This document shows, piece by piece, positions 14,001 through 27,122 of a stretch of DNA of 64,000 nt. Numbering within the stretch: the stretch's first letter is position 1; each line of letters begins with the position of its first letter. The notes beneath the pieces are model-generated. The model searched no databases, was not told where the DNA came from, and worked only from the letters and a program-made list of their open reading frames with translations. A program made the translations under genes and the position numbers. This DNA comes from Bombus terrestris. Taxonomy: Eukaryota > Arthropoda > Insecta > Hymenoptera > Apidae. The DNA lies in the NCBI RefSeq assembly GCF_910591885.1, contig NW_025963557.1, positions 1,984,001-2,048,000 of the forward strand. Reading direction: 5' to 3'.

Positions 14001-15631
14001 CTTTATAACGTATGACGTCATGTTGTTTTGCGTTATAACTTATGATGTTATGTAGTATTACGATACAACGTATGACGTCATGTGGTGTTACGTTATTGCG
14101 AATAACGTTATATTGTGTTAATTTATGACGTATGACGTCATGTAGTATTACTTTATGACGTATGACGTCATGTTGTATTAGGTTACAACGTATGACGTTA
14201 TGTATTATTACGATATAACGTATGACGTCATGTAATATTACGATATAACGTACAACGTTATATAGAATTACGATATAACGCACAACGTTATGTCGTATTA
14301 CGTTATAACGTATCATGTCATGTAGCGTTACGTTATAACGTATGACTTTATGGAGTATTACGTTATAACGTATGATGTCATGTGGTATTACATTATTACG
14401 AATATCGTAATATTGTGTTACTTTATGACGTACGACGTCATGTAGTATTACTTTATGACGTATGACGTCATGTAGTATTAGGTTACAACGTATGACGTTA
14501 TGTAGTATTAGGTTACAACGTATGACGTTATGTATTATTACGATATAACGTATGACGTCATGTAGTATTACGTTATAACGTATCATGTCATGTAGTATTA
14601 CGTCATAACGTGTGCCGTCATGTAGTATTACGTTATAACATATGACGTCATGTAGTAATACGATATAACGTACAACGTTATATAGAATTACGATATAACG
14701 CACAACGTTATGTCGTATTACGTTATAACGTATCATGTCCTGTAGTATTACGTTATAACGTATGACGTAATGGAGTATTACGTTATAACGTATGAGGTCA
14801 TGTGGTATTACGTTATTACGAATAACGTTATATTGTGTTACTTTATGACGTATGACGTCATGTAGTATTACTTCATGACGTATGACGTCATGTAGTATTA
14901 GGTTACAGCGTATGACGTTATGTATTATTACGATATAACGTATGACGTTATGCAGTATTAGGTTATAACGTATGACGTCATGTAGTTTTGCGTTATAACT
15001 TATGACGTTATGTAGTATTACGATACAACGTATGACGTCATGTGGTGTTACGTTATTGCGAATAACGTTACATTGTGTTACTCTATGACGTATGACGTCA
15101 TGTAGTATTACGTTATAACGTATGACGGTATGTAGTATTACGTTATTCCGTATAACGTTATATAGTGTTACTTTATGAAGTATGACGTTATGTTGTATTA
15201 CGTTATAGCGTATGACGTTATGGAGCATTACGTTATAACGTATGAGGTCATGTGGTATTACATTAGTACGAATATCGTAATATTGTGTTACTTTATGACG
15301 TATGACGTCATGTAGTATTACTTTATGACGTATGACGGTATGTAGTATTACGTTATTCCGTATAACGTTATATAGTGTTACGTTATAAAGTATGACGTCG
15401 TGTAGTATTACGTTATAACGTATGACTTTATGGAGTATTACGTTATAACGTATGATGTCATGTGGTATTACGTTATTACGAATATCGTAATATTGTGTTT
15501 CTTTATGACGTATGACGTCATGTAGTATTACTTTGTGACGTATGACGTCATGTAGTATTACTTTATGACGTATGACGTCATGTAGTATTAGGTTACAACG
15601 TATGACGTTATGTAGTATTACGATATAACGT
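8042..15631. repeat. 7590-bp tandem duplication, copy 1
   Basis: This 253-unit segment is followed directly by its own derivative at 15632-20041. Positions 8042-11071 match 15632-18631 (offset 7590, then 7560 after a one-unit loss in the run of identical units). Positions 14222-15631 match 18632-20041. The stretch 11072-14221, 105 units, has no counterpart in the second copy. Lengths balance exactly: 7590 minus 3150 minus 30 equals 4410. Confidence 0.85.
8462..14971. repeat. 8.46-kb offset duplication, right copy
   Basis: This is the partner of 1-6510 at an offset of 8461 bp, with the same unit variants in the same order and only scattered substitutions. Because 8461 is also the length from the window start to this point, the simplest reading is a tandem duplication whose left boundary lies at or before the window edge. 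The left copy then lost 48 units. Confidence 0.8.
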
Positions 15632-18600
15632 ATGACGTTATGTATTATTACGATATAACGTATGACGTCATGTAGTATTAGGTTACAACGTATGACGTTA
15701 TGTATTATTACGATATAACGTATGACGTCATGTAGTATTACGATATAACGTACAACGTTATATAGAATTACGATATAACGCACAACGTTATGTCGTATTA
15801 CGTTATAACGTATCATGTCATGTAGCGTTACGTTATAACGTATGACTTTATGGAGTATTACGTTATAACGTATGATGTCATGTGGTATTACGTTATTACG
15901 AATATCGTAATATTGTGTTACTTTATGACGTATGACGTCATGTAGTATTACTTTATGACGTATGACGTCATGTAGTATTACTTTATGACGTATGACGTCA
16001 TGTAGTATTACTTTATGACGTATGACGTCATGTAGTATTACTTTATGACGTATGACGTCATGTAGTATTAGGTTACAACGTATGACGTTATTCATTATTA
16101 CGATATAACGTATGACGTTATGCAGTATTAGGTTATAACGTATGACGTCATGTTGTTTTGCGTTATAACTTATGATGTTATGTAGTATTACGATACAACG
16201 TATGACGTCATGTGGTGTTACGTTATTGCGAATAACGTTATATTGTGTTACTTTATGACGTATGACGTCATGTAGTATTACGTTATAACGTATGACGGTA
16301 TGTAGTATTACGTTATTCCGTATAACGTTATATAGTGTTACTTTATGAAGTATGACGTTATGTTGTAGTACGTTATAACGTATGACGTTATGGAGTATTA
16401 CGTTATAACGTATGACGTCATGTAGTATTACGTAATAACGTATGCCGTCATGTAGTATTACGTTATAACATATGACGTCATGTAGTATTACGATATAACG
16501 TACAACGTTATATAGAATTACGATATAACGCACAACGTTATGTCGTATTACGTTATAACGTATCATGTCATGTAGCATTACGTTATAACGTATAACTTTA
16601 TGGAGTATTACGTTATAACGTATGATGTCATGTGGTAATACGTTATTACAAATATCGTAATATTGTGTTACTTTATGACGTATGACGTCATGTAGTATTA
16701 CTTTATGACATATGACGTCATGTTGTATTACGTTATAACGTATGACGTTATGGAGTATTACGTTATAACGTATGAGGTCATGTGGTATTACGTTATTACG
16801 AATAACGTTATATTGTGTTAATTTATGACGTATGACGTCATGTAGTATTACTTTATGACGTATGACGTCATGTTGTATTAGGTTACAACGTATGACGTTA
16901 TGTATTATTACGATATAACGTATGACGTTATGTATTATTACGATATAACGTATGACGTTATGCAGTATTAGGTTATAACGTATGACGTCATGTAGTTTTG
17001 CGTTATAACGTATGCCGTCATGTAGCATTACGTTATAACATATGACGTCATGTAGTATTACGATGTAACGTACAACGTTATATAGAATTACGATATAACG
17101 CACAACGTTATGTCGTATTACGTTATAACGTATCATGTCATGTAGCATTACGTTATAACGTATGACTTTATGGAGTATTACGTTATAACGTATGATGTCA
17201 TGTGCTATTACGTTATTACGAATATCGTAATATTGTGTTACGTTATGACGTATGACGTCATGTAGTATTACTTTATGACGTATGACGTCATGTAGTATTA
17301 GGTTACAACGTATGACGTTATGTATTATTACGATATAACGTATGACGTCATGTAGTACTACGTTATAACGTATGACGTCATGTAGTATTACGTTATTACG
17401 AATATCGTAATATTGTGATCCTTTATGACGTATGACGCCATGTAGTATTACTTTATTACGTATGACGTCGTGTAGTATTAGATTACAACGTATGACGTTA
17501 TGTATTATAACGATATAACGTATGACGTTATGTATTATTACGATATAACGTATGACGTCATGTAGTATTAGGTTACAACGTATGACGTTATGTATTATTA
17601 CGATATAACGTATGACGTCATGTAGTATTACGATATAACGTACAACGTTATATAGAATTACGATATAACGCACAACGTTATGTCGTATTACGTTATAACG
17701 TATCATGTCATGTAGCGTTACGTTATAACGTATGACTTTATGGAGTATTACGTTATAACGTATGATGTCATGTGGTATTACGTTATTACGAATATCGTAA
17801 TATTGTGTTACTTTATGACGTATGACGTCATGTAGTATTACTTTATGACGTATGACGTCATGTAGTATTACTTTATGACGTATGACGTCATGTAGTATTA
17901 CTTTATGACGTATGACGTCATGTAGTATTACTTTATGACGTATGACGTCATGTAGTATTAGGTTACAACGTATGACGTTATTCATTATTACGATATAACG
18001 TATGACGTTATGCAGTATTAGGTTATAACGTATGACGTCATGTTGTTTTGCGTTATAACTTATGATGTTATGTAGTATTACGATACAACGTATGACGTCA
18101 TGTGGTGTTACGTTATTGCGAATAACGTTATATTGTGTTACTTTATGACGTATGACGTCATGTAGTATTACGTTATAACGTATGACGGTATGTAGTATTA
18201 CGTTATTCCGTATAACGTTATATAGTGTTACTTTATGAAGTATGACGTTATGTTGTAGTACGTTATAGCGTATGACGTTATGGAGCATTACGTTATAACG
18301 TATAACTTTATGGAGTATTACGTTATAACGTATGATGTCATGTGGTAATACGTTATTACAAATATCGTAATATTGTGTTACTTTATGACGTATGACGTCA
18401 TGTAGTATTACTTTATGACGTATGACGTCATGTTGTATTACGTTATAACGTATGACGTTATGGAGTATTACGTTATAACGTATGAGGTCATGTGGTATTA
18501 CGTTATTACGAATAACGTTATATTGTGTTAATTTATGACGTATGACGTCATGTAGTATTACTTTATGACGTATGACGTCATGTTGTATTAGGTTACAACG

Positions 18601-20041
18601 TATGACGTTATGTATTATTACGATATAACGTATGACGTCATGTAATATTACGATATAACGTACAACGTTATATAGAATTACGATATAACGCACAACGTTA
18701 TGTCGTATTACGTTATAACGTATCATGTCATGTAGCGTTACGTTATAACGTATGACTTTATGGAGTATTACGTTATAACGTATGATGTCATGTGGTATTA
18801 CATTATTACGAATATCGTAATATTGTGTTACTTTATGACGTACGACGTCATGTAGTATTACTTTATGACGTATGACGTCATGTAGTATTAGGTTACAACG
18901 TATGACGTTATGTAGTATTAGGTTACAACGTATGACGTTATGTATTATTACGATATAACGTATGACGTCATGTAGTATTACGTTATAACGTATCATGTCA
19001 TGTAGTATTACGTCATAACGTATGCCGTCATGTAGTATTACGTTATAACATATGACGTCATGTAGTAATACGATATAACGTACAACGTTATATAGAATTA
19101 CGATATAACGCACAACGTTATGTCGTATTACGTTATAACGTATCATGTCCTGTAGTATTACGTTATAACGTATGACGTAATGGAGTATTACGTTATAACG
19201 TATGAGGTCATGTGGTATTACGTTATTACGAATAACGTTATATTGTGTTACTTTATGACGTATGACGTCATGTAGTATTACTTCATGACGTATGACGTCA
19301 TGTAGTATTAGGTTACAGCGTATGACGTTATGTATTATTACGATATAACGTATGACGTTATGCAGTATTAGGTTATAACGTATGACGTCATGTAGTTTTG
19401 CGTTATAACTTATGACGTTATGTAGTATTACGATACAACGTATGACGTCATGTGGTGTTACGTTATTGCGAATAACGTTACATTGTGTTACTCTATGACG
19501 TATGACGTCATGTAGTATTACGTTATAACGTATGACGGTATGTAGTATTACGTTATTCCGTATAACGTTATATAGTGTTACTTTATGAAGTATGACGTTA
19601 TGTTGTATTACGTTATAGCGTATGACGTTATGGAGCATTACGTTATAACGTATGAGGTCATGTGGTATTACATTAGTACGAATATCGTAATATTGTGTTA
19701 CTTTATGACGTATGACGTCATGTAGTATTACTTTATGACGTATGACGGTATGTAGTATTACGTTATTCCGTATAACGTTATATAGTGTTACGTTATAAAG
19801 TATGACGTCGTGTAGTATTACGTTATAACGTATGACTTTATGGAGTATTACGTTATAACGTATGATGTCATGTGGTATTACGTTATTACGAATATCGTAA
19901 TATTGTGTTTCTTTATGACGTATGACGTCATGTAGTATTACTTTGTGACGTATGACGTCATGTAGTATTACTTTATGACGTATGACGTCATGTAGTATTA
20001 GGTTACAACGTATGACGTTATGTAGTATTACGATATAACGT
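15632..20041. repeat. 7590-bp tandem duplication, copy 2, lacking 105 units
   Basis: Second copy of 8042-15631, shortened by an in-register deletion of 3150 bp and by one further unit in the run at 17822. The deletion join lies within 18512-18631, where both parents (10952-11071 and 14102-14221) read the same for at least 120 bp. That suits homologous recombination between units. The copy ends at 20041, where sequence that once followed 15631 resumes. Confidence 0.85.
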
Positions 20042-21271
20042 ATGACGGTATGTAGTATTACGATATAACGTATGACGTTATGTAGTATTACGATATAACG
20101 TATGACGTCATGTGGTGTTACGTAATTGCGAATAACGTTATATTGTGTTACTTTATGACGTATGACGTCATGTAGTATTTGGTTACAACGTATGACGTTA
20201 TGTATTATTACGATATAACGTATGACGTCGTGTAGTATTACGTTACAACGTATGACGTTATGTATTATTACGATATAACGTAATACGTTATGCAGAATTG
20301 GGTTATAACGTATGACGTTACGTAGTATTACGTTATAACGTATGATGTTATGGAGTATTACGTTATAACGTATGACGTCATGTGGTAATACTTTATTACG
20401 AATAACGTTATATTGTGTTTCTTTATGACGTATGACGACATGTAGTATTAGGTTACAACGTATGACGTTATGTATTATTACGATATAACGTATGACGTTA
20501 TGCAGTATAAGGATATAACGTATGACGTCATGTAGTTTTGCGTTATAACGTATGACGTTATGTAGTATTACGATATAACGTATGACGTCATGTAGTATTA
20601 CGTTATAACGTATGACGTGATGTGGTATTACGTTATTACGAATAACGTTATATTGTGTTACTTTATAACGTATGACGTCATGTAGTATTACGTTATTCCG
20701 TATAACGTTATATAGTGTTACGTTATAAAGTATGACGTCATGTAGTATTACGTTATAACGTATGACGTGATGTGGTATTACGTTATTACGAATAACGTTA
20801 TATTGTGTTACTTTATAACGTATGACGTCATGTAGTATTACGTTATAACGTATGGCGTTATGTAGTATTACGATATAACGTATGACGTCATGTGGTATTA
20901 CGTTATTGCGAATAACGTTATATTGTGTTACTTTATGACGTATGGCGTCATGTAGTATTACGTTATAACGTATGACGGTATGTAGTGTTACGTTATTGCG
21001 AATAACGTTATATTGTGTTACTTTATGACGTATGACGTCATGTAGTATTACGTTATAACGTATGACGGTATGTAGTATTACGTTATTCCGTATAACGTTA
21101 TATCGTGTTACTTTATGACGTATGACGTCATGTAGTGTTACTTTATGACGTATGACGTCATGTAGTATTACTTTATGACGTATGACGTCATGTAGTATTA
21201 GGTTACAACGTATGACGTTATGTATTATTACGATATAACGTATGACGTTATGTATTATTACGATATAACGT
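18902..21271. repeat. Segment shared with 52740-55109
   Basis: This 79-unit segment matches 52740-55109 at an offset of 33,838 bp and also includes a 26-unit module. Marker units such as ATTACGTCATAACG at 18992 and TTTGGTTACAACGT at 20162 are shared. It links the first third of the window with the 5345-bp duplication near its end. Confidence 0.8.
20342..21121. repeat. 26-unit (780-bp) module, copy 1 of 5
   Basis: The module starts with a unit beginning ATGATGTTATGG and ends with one containing TATATCGTGTTAC. Inside are diagnostic units with CAGTATAAGGATATAACG, GACGTGATGTGG (twice), TTATAAAGT and ATGGCG (twice). Five copies with identical length and unit order occur at 20342, 26343, 34007, 54180 and 59525. 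The 780-bp length is unchanged in all of them although flanking blocks differ, so this is a true higher-order repeat. Confidence 0.88.
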
Positions 21272-21631
21272 ATGACGTCATGTAGTATTACGTTATTGCG
21301 AATAACGTTATATTGTGTTACTTTATGACGTATGACGTCATGTAGTATTACGTTATAACGTATGACGGTATGTAGTATTACGTTATTCCGTATAACGTTA
21401 TATAGTGTTACGTTATAAAGTATGACGTCATGTAGTATTACGTTATAACGTATGACGTGATGTGGTATTACGTTATTACGAATAACGTTATATTGTGTTA
21501 CTTTATAACGTATGACGTCATGTAGTATTACGTTATAACGTATGGCGTTATGTAGTATTACGATATAACGTATGACGTCATGTGGTATTACGTTATTGCG
21601 AATAACGTTATATTGTGTTACTTTATAACAT

Positions 21632-22712
21632 ATGACGTCATGTAGTATTACGATATAACGTACAACGTTATATAGAATTACGATATAACGCACAACGTTA
21701 TGTCGTATTACGTTATAACGTATCATGTCATGTAGCATTACGTTATAACGTATAACTTTATGGAGTATTACGTTATAACGTATGATGTCATGTGGTAATA
21801 CGTTATTACAAATATCGTAATATTGTGTTACTTTATGACGTATGACGTCATGTAGTATTACTTTATGACGTATGACGTCATGTTGTATTACGTTATAACC
21901 CTATGACGTTATGGAGTATTACGTTATAACGTATGAGGTCATGTGGTATTACGTTATTACGAATAACGTTATATTGTGTTAATTTATGACGTATGACGTC
22001 ATGTAGTATTACTTTATGACGTATGACGTCATGTTGTATTAGGTTACAACGTATGACGTTATGTATTATTACGATATAACGTATGACGTTATGTATTATT
22101 ACGATATAACGTATGACGTTATGCAGTATTAGGTTATAACGTATGACGTCATGTAGTTTTGCGTTATAACGTATGCCGTCATGTAGCATTACGTTATAAC
22201 ATATGACGTCATGTAGTATTACGATGTAACGTACAACGTTATATAGAATTACGATATAACGCACAACGTTATGTCGTATTACGTTATAACGTATCATGTC
22301 ATGTAGCATTACGTTATAACGTATGACTTTATGGAGTATTACGTTATAACGTATGATGTCATGTGCTATTACGTTATTACGAATATCGTAATATTGTGTT
22401 ACGTTATGACGTATGACGTCATGTAGTATTACTTTATGACGTATGACGTCATGTAGTATTAGGTTACAACGTATGACGTTATGTATTATTACGATATAAC
22501 GTATGACGTCATGTAGTACTACGTTATAACGTATGACGTCATGTAGTATTACGTTATTACGAATATCGTAATATTGTGATCCTTTATGACGTATGACGCC
22601 ATGTAGTATTACTTTATTACGTATGACGTCGTGTAGTATTAGATTACAACGTATGACGTTATGTATTATAACGATATAACGTATGACGTTATGTATTATT
22701 ACGATATAACGT
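21632..22712. repeat. Partner of 7111-8071, with four extra units
   Basis: Second copy of the segment at 7111-8071, including the +1 scar at 21872-21902. It retains the four units from 22203 that the left copy lacks. Confidence 0.85.
21872..21902. repeat. 31-bp unit: second copy of the +1 scar
   Basis: Same AACCCT insertion as at 7351-7381, in the same unit context, 14,521 bp downstream. Unit starts move from 2 to 3 modulo 30. It terminates the minus-strand open frame whose stop lies next to 21893. Confidence 0.95.
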
Positions 22713-25700
22713 ATGACGTTATGCAGTATTAGGTTATAACGTATGACGTCATGTAGTTTTGCGTTATAACGTATGCCGTCATGTAGCATTACGTTATAAC
22801 ATATGACGTCATGTAGTATTACGATATAACGTACAACGTTATATAGAATTACGATATAACGCACAACGTTATGTCGTATTACGTTATAACGTATCATGTC
22901 ATGTAGCGTTACGTTATAACGTATGACTTTATGGAGTATTACGTTATAACGTATGATGTCATGTGGTATTACGTTATTACGAATATCGTAATATTGTGTT
23001 ACTTTATGACGTATGACGTCATGTAGTATTACTTTATGACGTATGACGTCATGTAGTATTACTTTATGACGTATGACGTCATGTAGTATTACTTTATGAC
23101 GTATGACGTCATGTAGTATTACTTTATGACGTATGACGTCATGTAGTATTACTTTATGACGTATGACGTCATGTAGTATTAGGTTACAACGTATGACGTT
23201 ATTCATTATTACGATATAACGTATGACGTTATGCAGTATTAGGTTATAACGTATGACGTCATGTTGTTTTGCGTTATAACTTATGATGTTATGTAGTATT
23301 ACGATACAACGTATGACGTCATGTGGTGTTACGTTATTGCGAATAACGTTATATTGTGTTACTTTATGACGTATGACGTCATGTAGTATTACGTTATAAC
23401 GTATGACGGTATGTAGTATTACGTTATTCCGTATAACGTTATATAGTGTTACTTTATGAAGTATGACGTTATGTTGTAGTACGTTATAGCGTATGACGTT
23501 ATGGAGCATTACGTTATAACGTATAACTTTATGGAGTATTACGTTATAACGTATGATGTCATGTGGTAATACGTTATTACAAATATCGTAATATTGTGTT
23601 ACTTTATGACGTATGACGTCATGTAGTATTACTTTATGACGTATGACGTCATGTTGTATTACGTTATAACGTATGACGTTATGGAGTATTACGTTATAAC
23701 GTATGAGGTCATGTGGTATTACGTTATTACGAATAACGTTATATTGTGTTAATTTATGACGTATGACGTCATGTAGTATCACTTTATGACGTATGACGTC
23801 ATGTTGTATTAGGTTACAACGTATGACGTTATGTATTATTACGATATAACGTATGACGTTATGTATTATTACGATATAACGTATGACGTTATGCAGTATT
23901 AGGTTATAACGTATGACGTCATGTAGTTTTGCGTTATAACGTATGCCGTCATGTAGCATTACGTTATAACATATGACGTCATGTAGTATTACGATGTAAC
24001 GTACAACGTTATATAGAATTACGATATAACGCACAACGTTATGTCGTATTACGTTATAACGTATCATGTCATGTAGCATTACGTTATAACGTATGACTTT
24101 ATGGAGTATTACGTTATAACGTATGATGTCATGTGGTATTACGTTATTGCGAATAACGTTATATAGTGTTACTTTATGAAGTATGACGTTATGTTGTATT
24201 ACGTTATAGCGTATGACGTTATGGAGCATTACGTTATAACGTATGACGTCATGTGGTATTACATTAGTACGAATATCGTAATATTGTGTTATTTTATGAC
24301 GTACGACGTCATGTAGTATTACTTTATGACGTATGACGTCATGTGGTATTACGTTATTACGAATAACGTTATATTGTGTTACTTTATGACGTATGACGTC
24401 ATGTAGTATTACGTTATAACGTATGACGGTATGTAGTATTACGTTATTCCGTATAACGTTATATCGTGTTACTTTATGACGTATGACGTCATGTAGTATT
24501 ACTTTATGACGTACGACGTCATGTAGTATTAGGTTACAACGTATGACGTTATGTATTATTACGATATAACGTATGCCGTCATGTAGCACTACGTTATAAC
24601 ATATGACGTCATGTAGTATTACGATATAACGTACAACGTTATATAGAATTACGATATAACGCACAACGTTATGTCGTATTACGTTATAACGTATCATGTC
24701 ATGTAGCATTACGTTATAACGTATGACTTTATGGAGTATTACGTTATAACGTATGATGTCATGTGCTATTACGTTATTACGAATATCGTAATATTGTGAT
24801 CCTTTATGACGTATGACGCCATGTAGTATTACTTTATTACGTATGACGTCGTGTAGTATTAGATTACAACGTATGACGTTATGTATTATTACGATATAAC
24901 GTATGACGTTATGTATTATTACGATATAACGTATGACGTCATGTAGTATTAGGTTACAACGTATGACGTTATGTATTATTACGATATAACGTATGACGTC
25001 ATGTAATATTACGATATAACGTACAACGTTATATAGAATTACGATATAACGCACAACGTTATGTCGTATTACGTTATAACGTATCATGTCATGTAGCGTT
25101 ACGTTATAACGTATGACTTTATGGAGTATTACGTTATAACGTATGATGTCATGTGGTATTACGTTATTACGAATATCGTAATATTGTGTTACTTTATGAC
25201 GTATGACGTCATGTAGTATTACTTTATGACGTATGACGTCATGTAGTATTACTTTATGACGTATGACGTCATGTAGTATTACTTTATGACGTATGACGTC
25301 ATGTAGTATTACTTTATGACGTATGACGTCATGTAGTATTACTTTATGACGTATGACGTCATGTAGTATTAGGTTACAACGTATGACGTTATTCATTATT
25401 ACGATATAACGTATGACGTTATGCAGTATTAGGTTATAACGTATGACGTCATGTTGTTTTGCGTTATAACTTATGATGTAATGTAGTATTACGATACAAC
25501 GTATGACGTCATGTGGTGTTACGTTATTGCGAATAACGTTATATTGTGTTACTTTATGACGTATGACGTCATGTAGTATTACTTTATGACGTATGACGTC
25601 ATGTAGTATTAGGTTACAACGTATGACGTTATGTATTATTACGATATAACGTATGACGTTATGTATTATTACGATATAACGTATGACGTCATGTAGTATT

Positions 25701-26342
25701 ACGTTATAACGTATGCCGTCATGTAGCATTACGTTATAACATATGACGTCATGTAGTATTACGATATAACGTACAACGTTATATAGGATTACGATATAAC
25801 GCACAATGTTATGTCGTATTACGTTATAACGTATCATGTCATGTAGCATTACGTTATAACGTATGACTTTATGGAGTATTACGTTATAACGTATGATGTC
25901 ATGTGGTATTACGTTATTACGAATATCGTAATATTGTGTTACTTTATGACGTATGACGTCATGTAGTATTACTTCATGACGTATGACGTCATGTAGTATT
26001 ACTTTATGACGTATGACGTCATGTAGTATTAGGTTACAACGTATGACGTTATGTATTATTACGATATAACGTATGACGTTATGCAGTATTAGCTTATAAC
26101 GTATGACGTCATGTAGTTTTGCGTTATAACTTATGACGTTATGTAGTATTGCGATACAACGTATGACGTCATGTGGTATTACGTTATTGCGAATAACGTT
26201 ATATTGTGTTACTTTATGACGTATGACGTCATGTAGTATTACGTTATAACGTATGACGGTATGTAGTATTACGTTATTCCGTATAACGTTATATAGTGTT
26301 ACTTTATGATGTATGACGTTATGTTGTATTACGTTATAACGT

Positions 26343-27122
26343 ATGATGTTATGGAGTATTACGTTATAACGTATGACGTCATGTGGTAATACTTTATTAC
26401 GAATAACGTTATATTGTGTTACTTTATGACGTATGACGACATGTAGTATTAGGTTACAACGTATGACGTTATGTATTATTACGATATAACGTATGACGTT
26501 ATGCAGTATAAGGATATAACGTATGACGTCATGTAGTCTTGCGTTATAACGTATGACGTTATGTAGTATTACGATATAACGTATGACGTCATGTAGTATT
26601 ACGTTATAACGTATGACGTGATGTGGTATTACGCTATTACGAATAACGTTATATTGTGTTACTTTATAACGTATGACGTCATGTAGTATTACGTTATTCC
26701 GTATAACGTTATATAGTGTTACGTTATAAAGTATGACGTCATGTAGTATTACGTTATAACGTATGACGTGATGTGGTATTACGTTATTACGAATAACGTT
26801 ATATTGTGTTACTTTATAACGTATGACGTCATGTAGTATTACGTTATAACGTATGGCGTTATGTAGTATTACGATATAACGTATGACGTCATGTGGTATT
26901 ACGTTATTGCGAATAACGTTATATTGTGTTACTTTATGACGTATGGCGTCATGTAGTATTACGTTATAACGTATGACGGTATGTAGTGTTACGTTATTGC
27001 GAATAACGTTATATTGTGTTACTTTATGACGTATGACGTCATGTAGTATTACGTTATAACGTATGACGGTATGTAGTATTACGTTATTCCGTATAACGTT
27101 ATATCGTGTTACTTTATGACGT
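26343..27122. repeat. 26-unit module, copy 2 of 5
   Basis: Same 26 unit variants in the same order as 20342-21121. It carries a private substitution in the unit with GTAGTCTTGCG at 26523, which is shared with copy 3 and so predates the 7664-bp duplication. Confidence 0.88.

Larger units (their letters stand above)
10807..21738 (-). other. Repeat-derived open frame of 3,643 codons, probably not a gene
   Basis: On the minus strand one frame of the unit has no stop and translates to a 10-residue repeat, consensus IRYNVILHDV, here running for 3,643 codons. There is no signal peptide, non-repetitive domain or change of composition at either end. The first ATG is only where a variant unit happens to offer one, and the stop comes from a G-to-T change at one unit that is also present 8461 bp upstream. 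Other long frames of the same kind lie at 2346-7217, 7372-10728, 21893-29719, 30550-37263, 37413-40682, 41661-44555, 45264-48302, 48533-52009, 52466-55471 and 57088-60816, all on this strand. They are explained by a 30-bp period divisible by three. Expression as a protein cannot be excluded from sequence alone. Confidence 0.9.
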
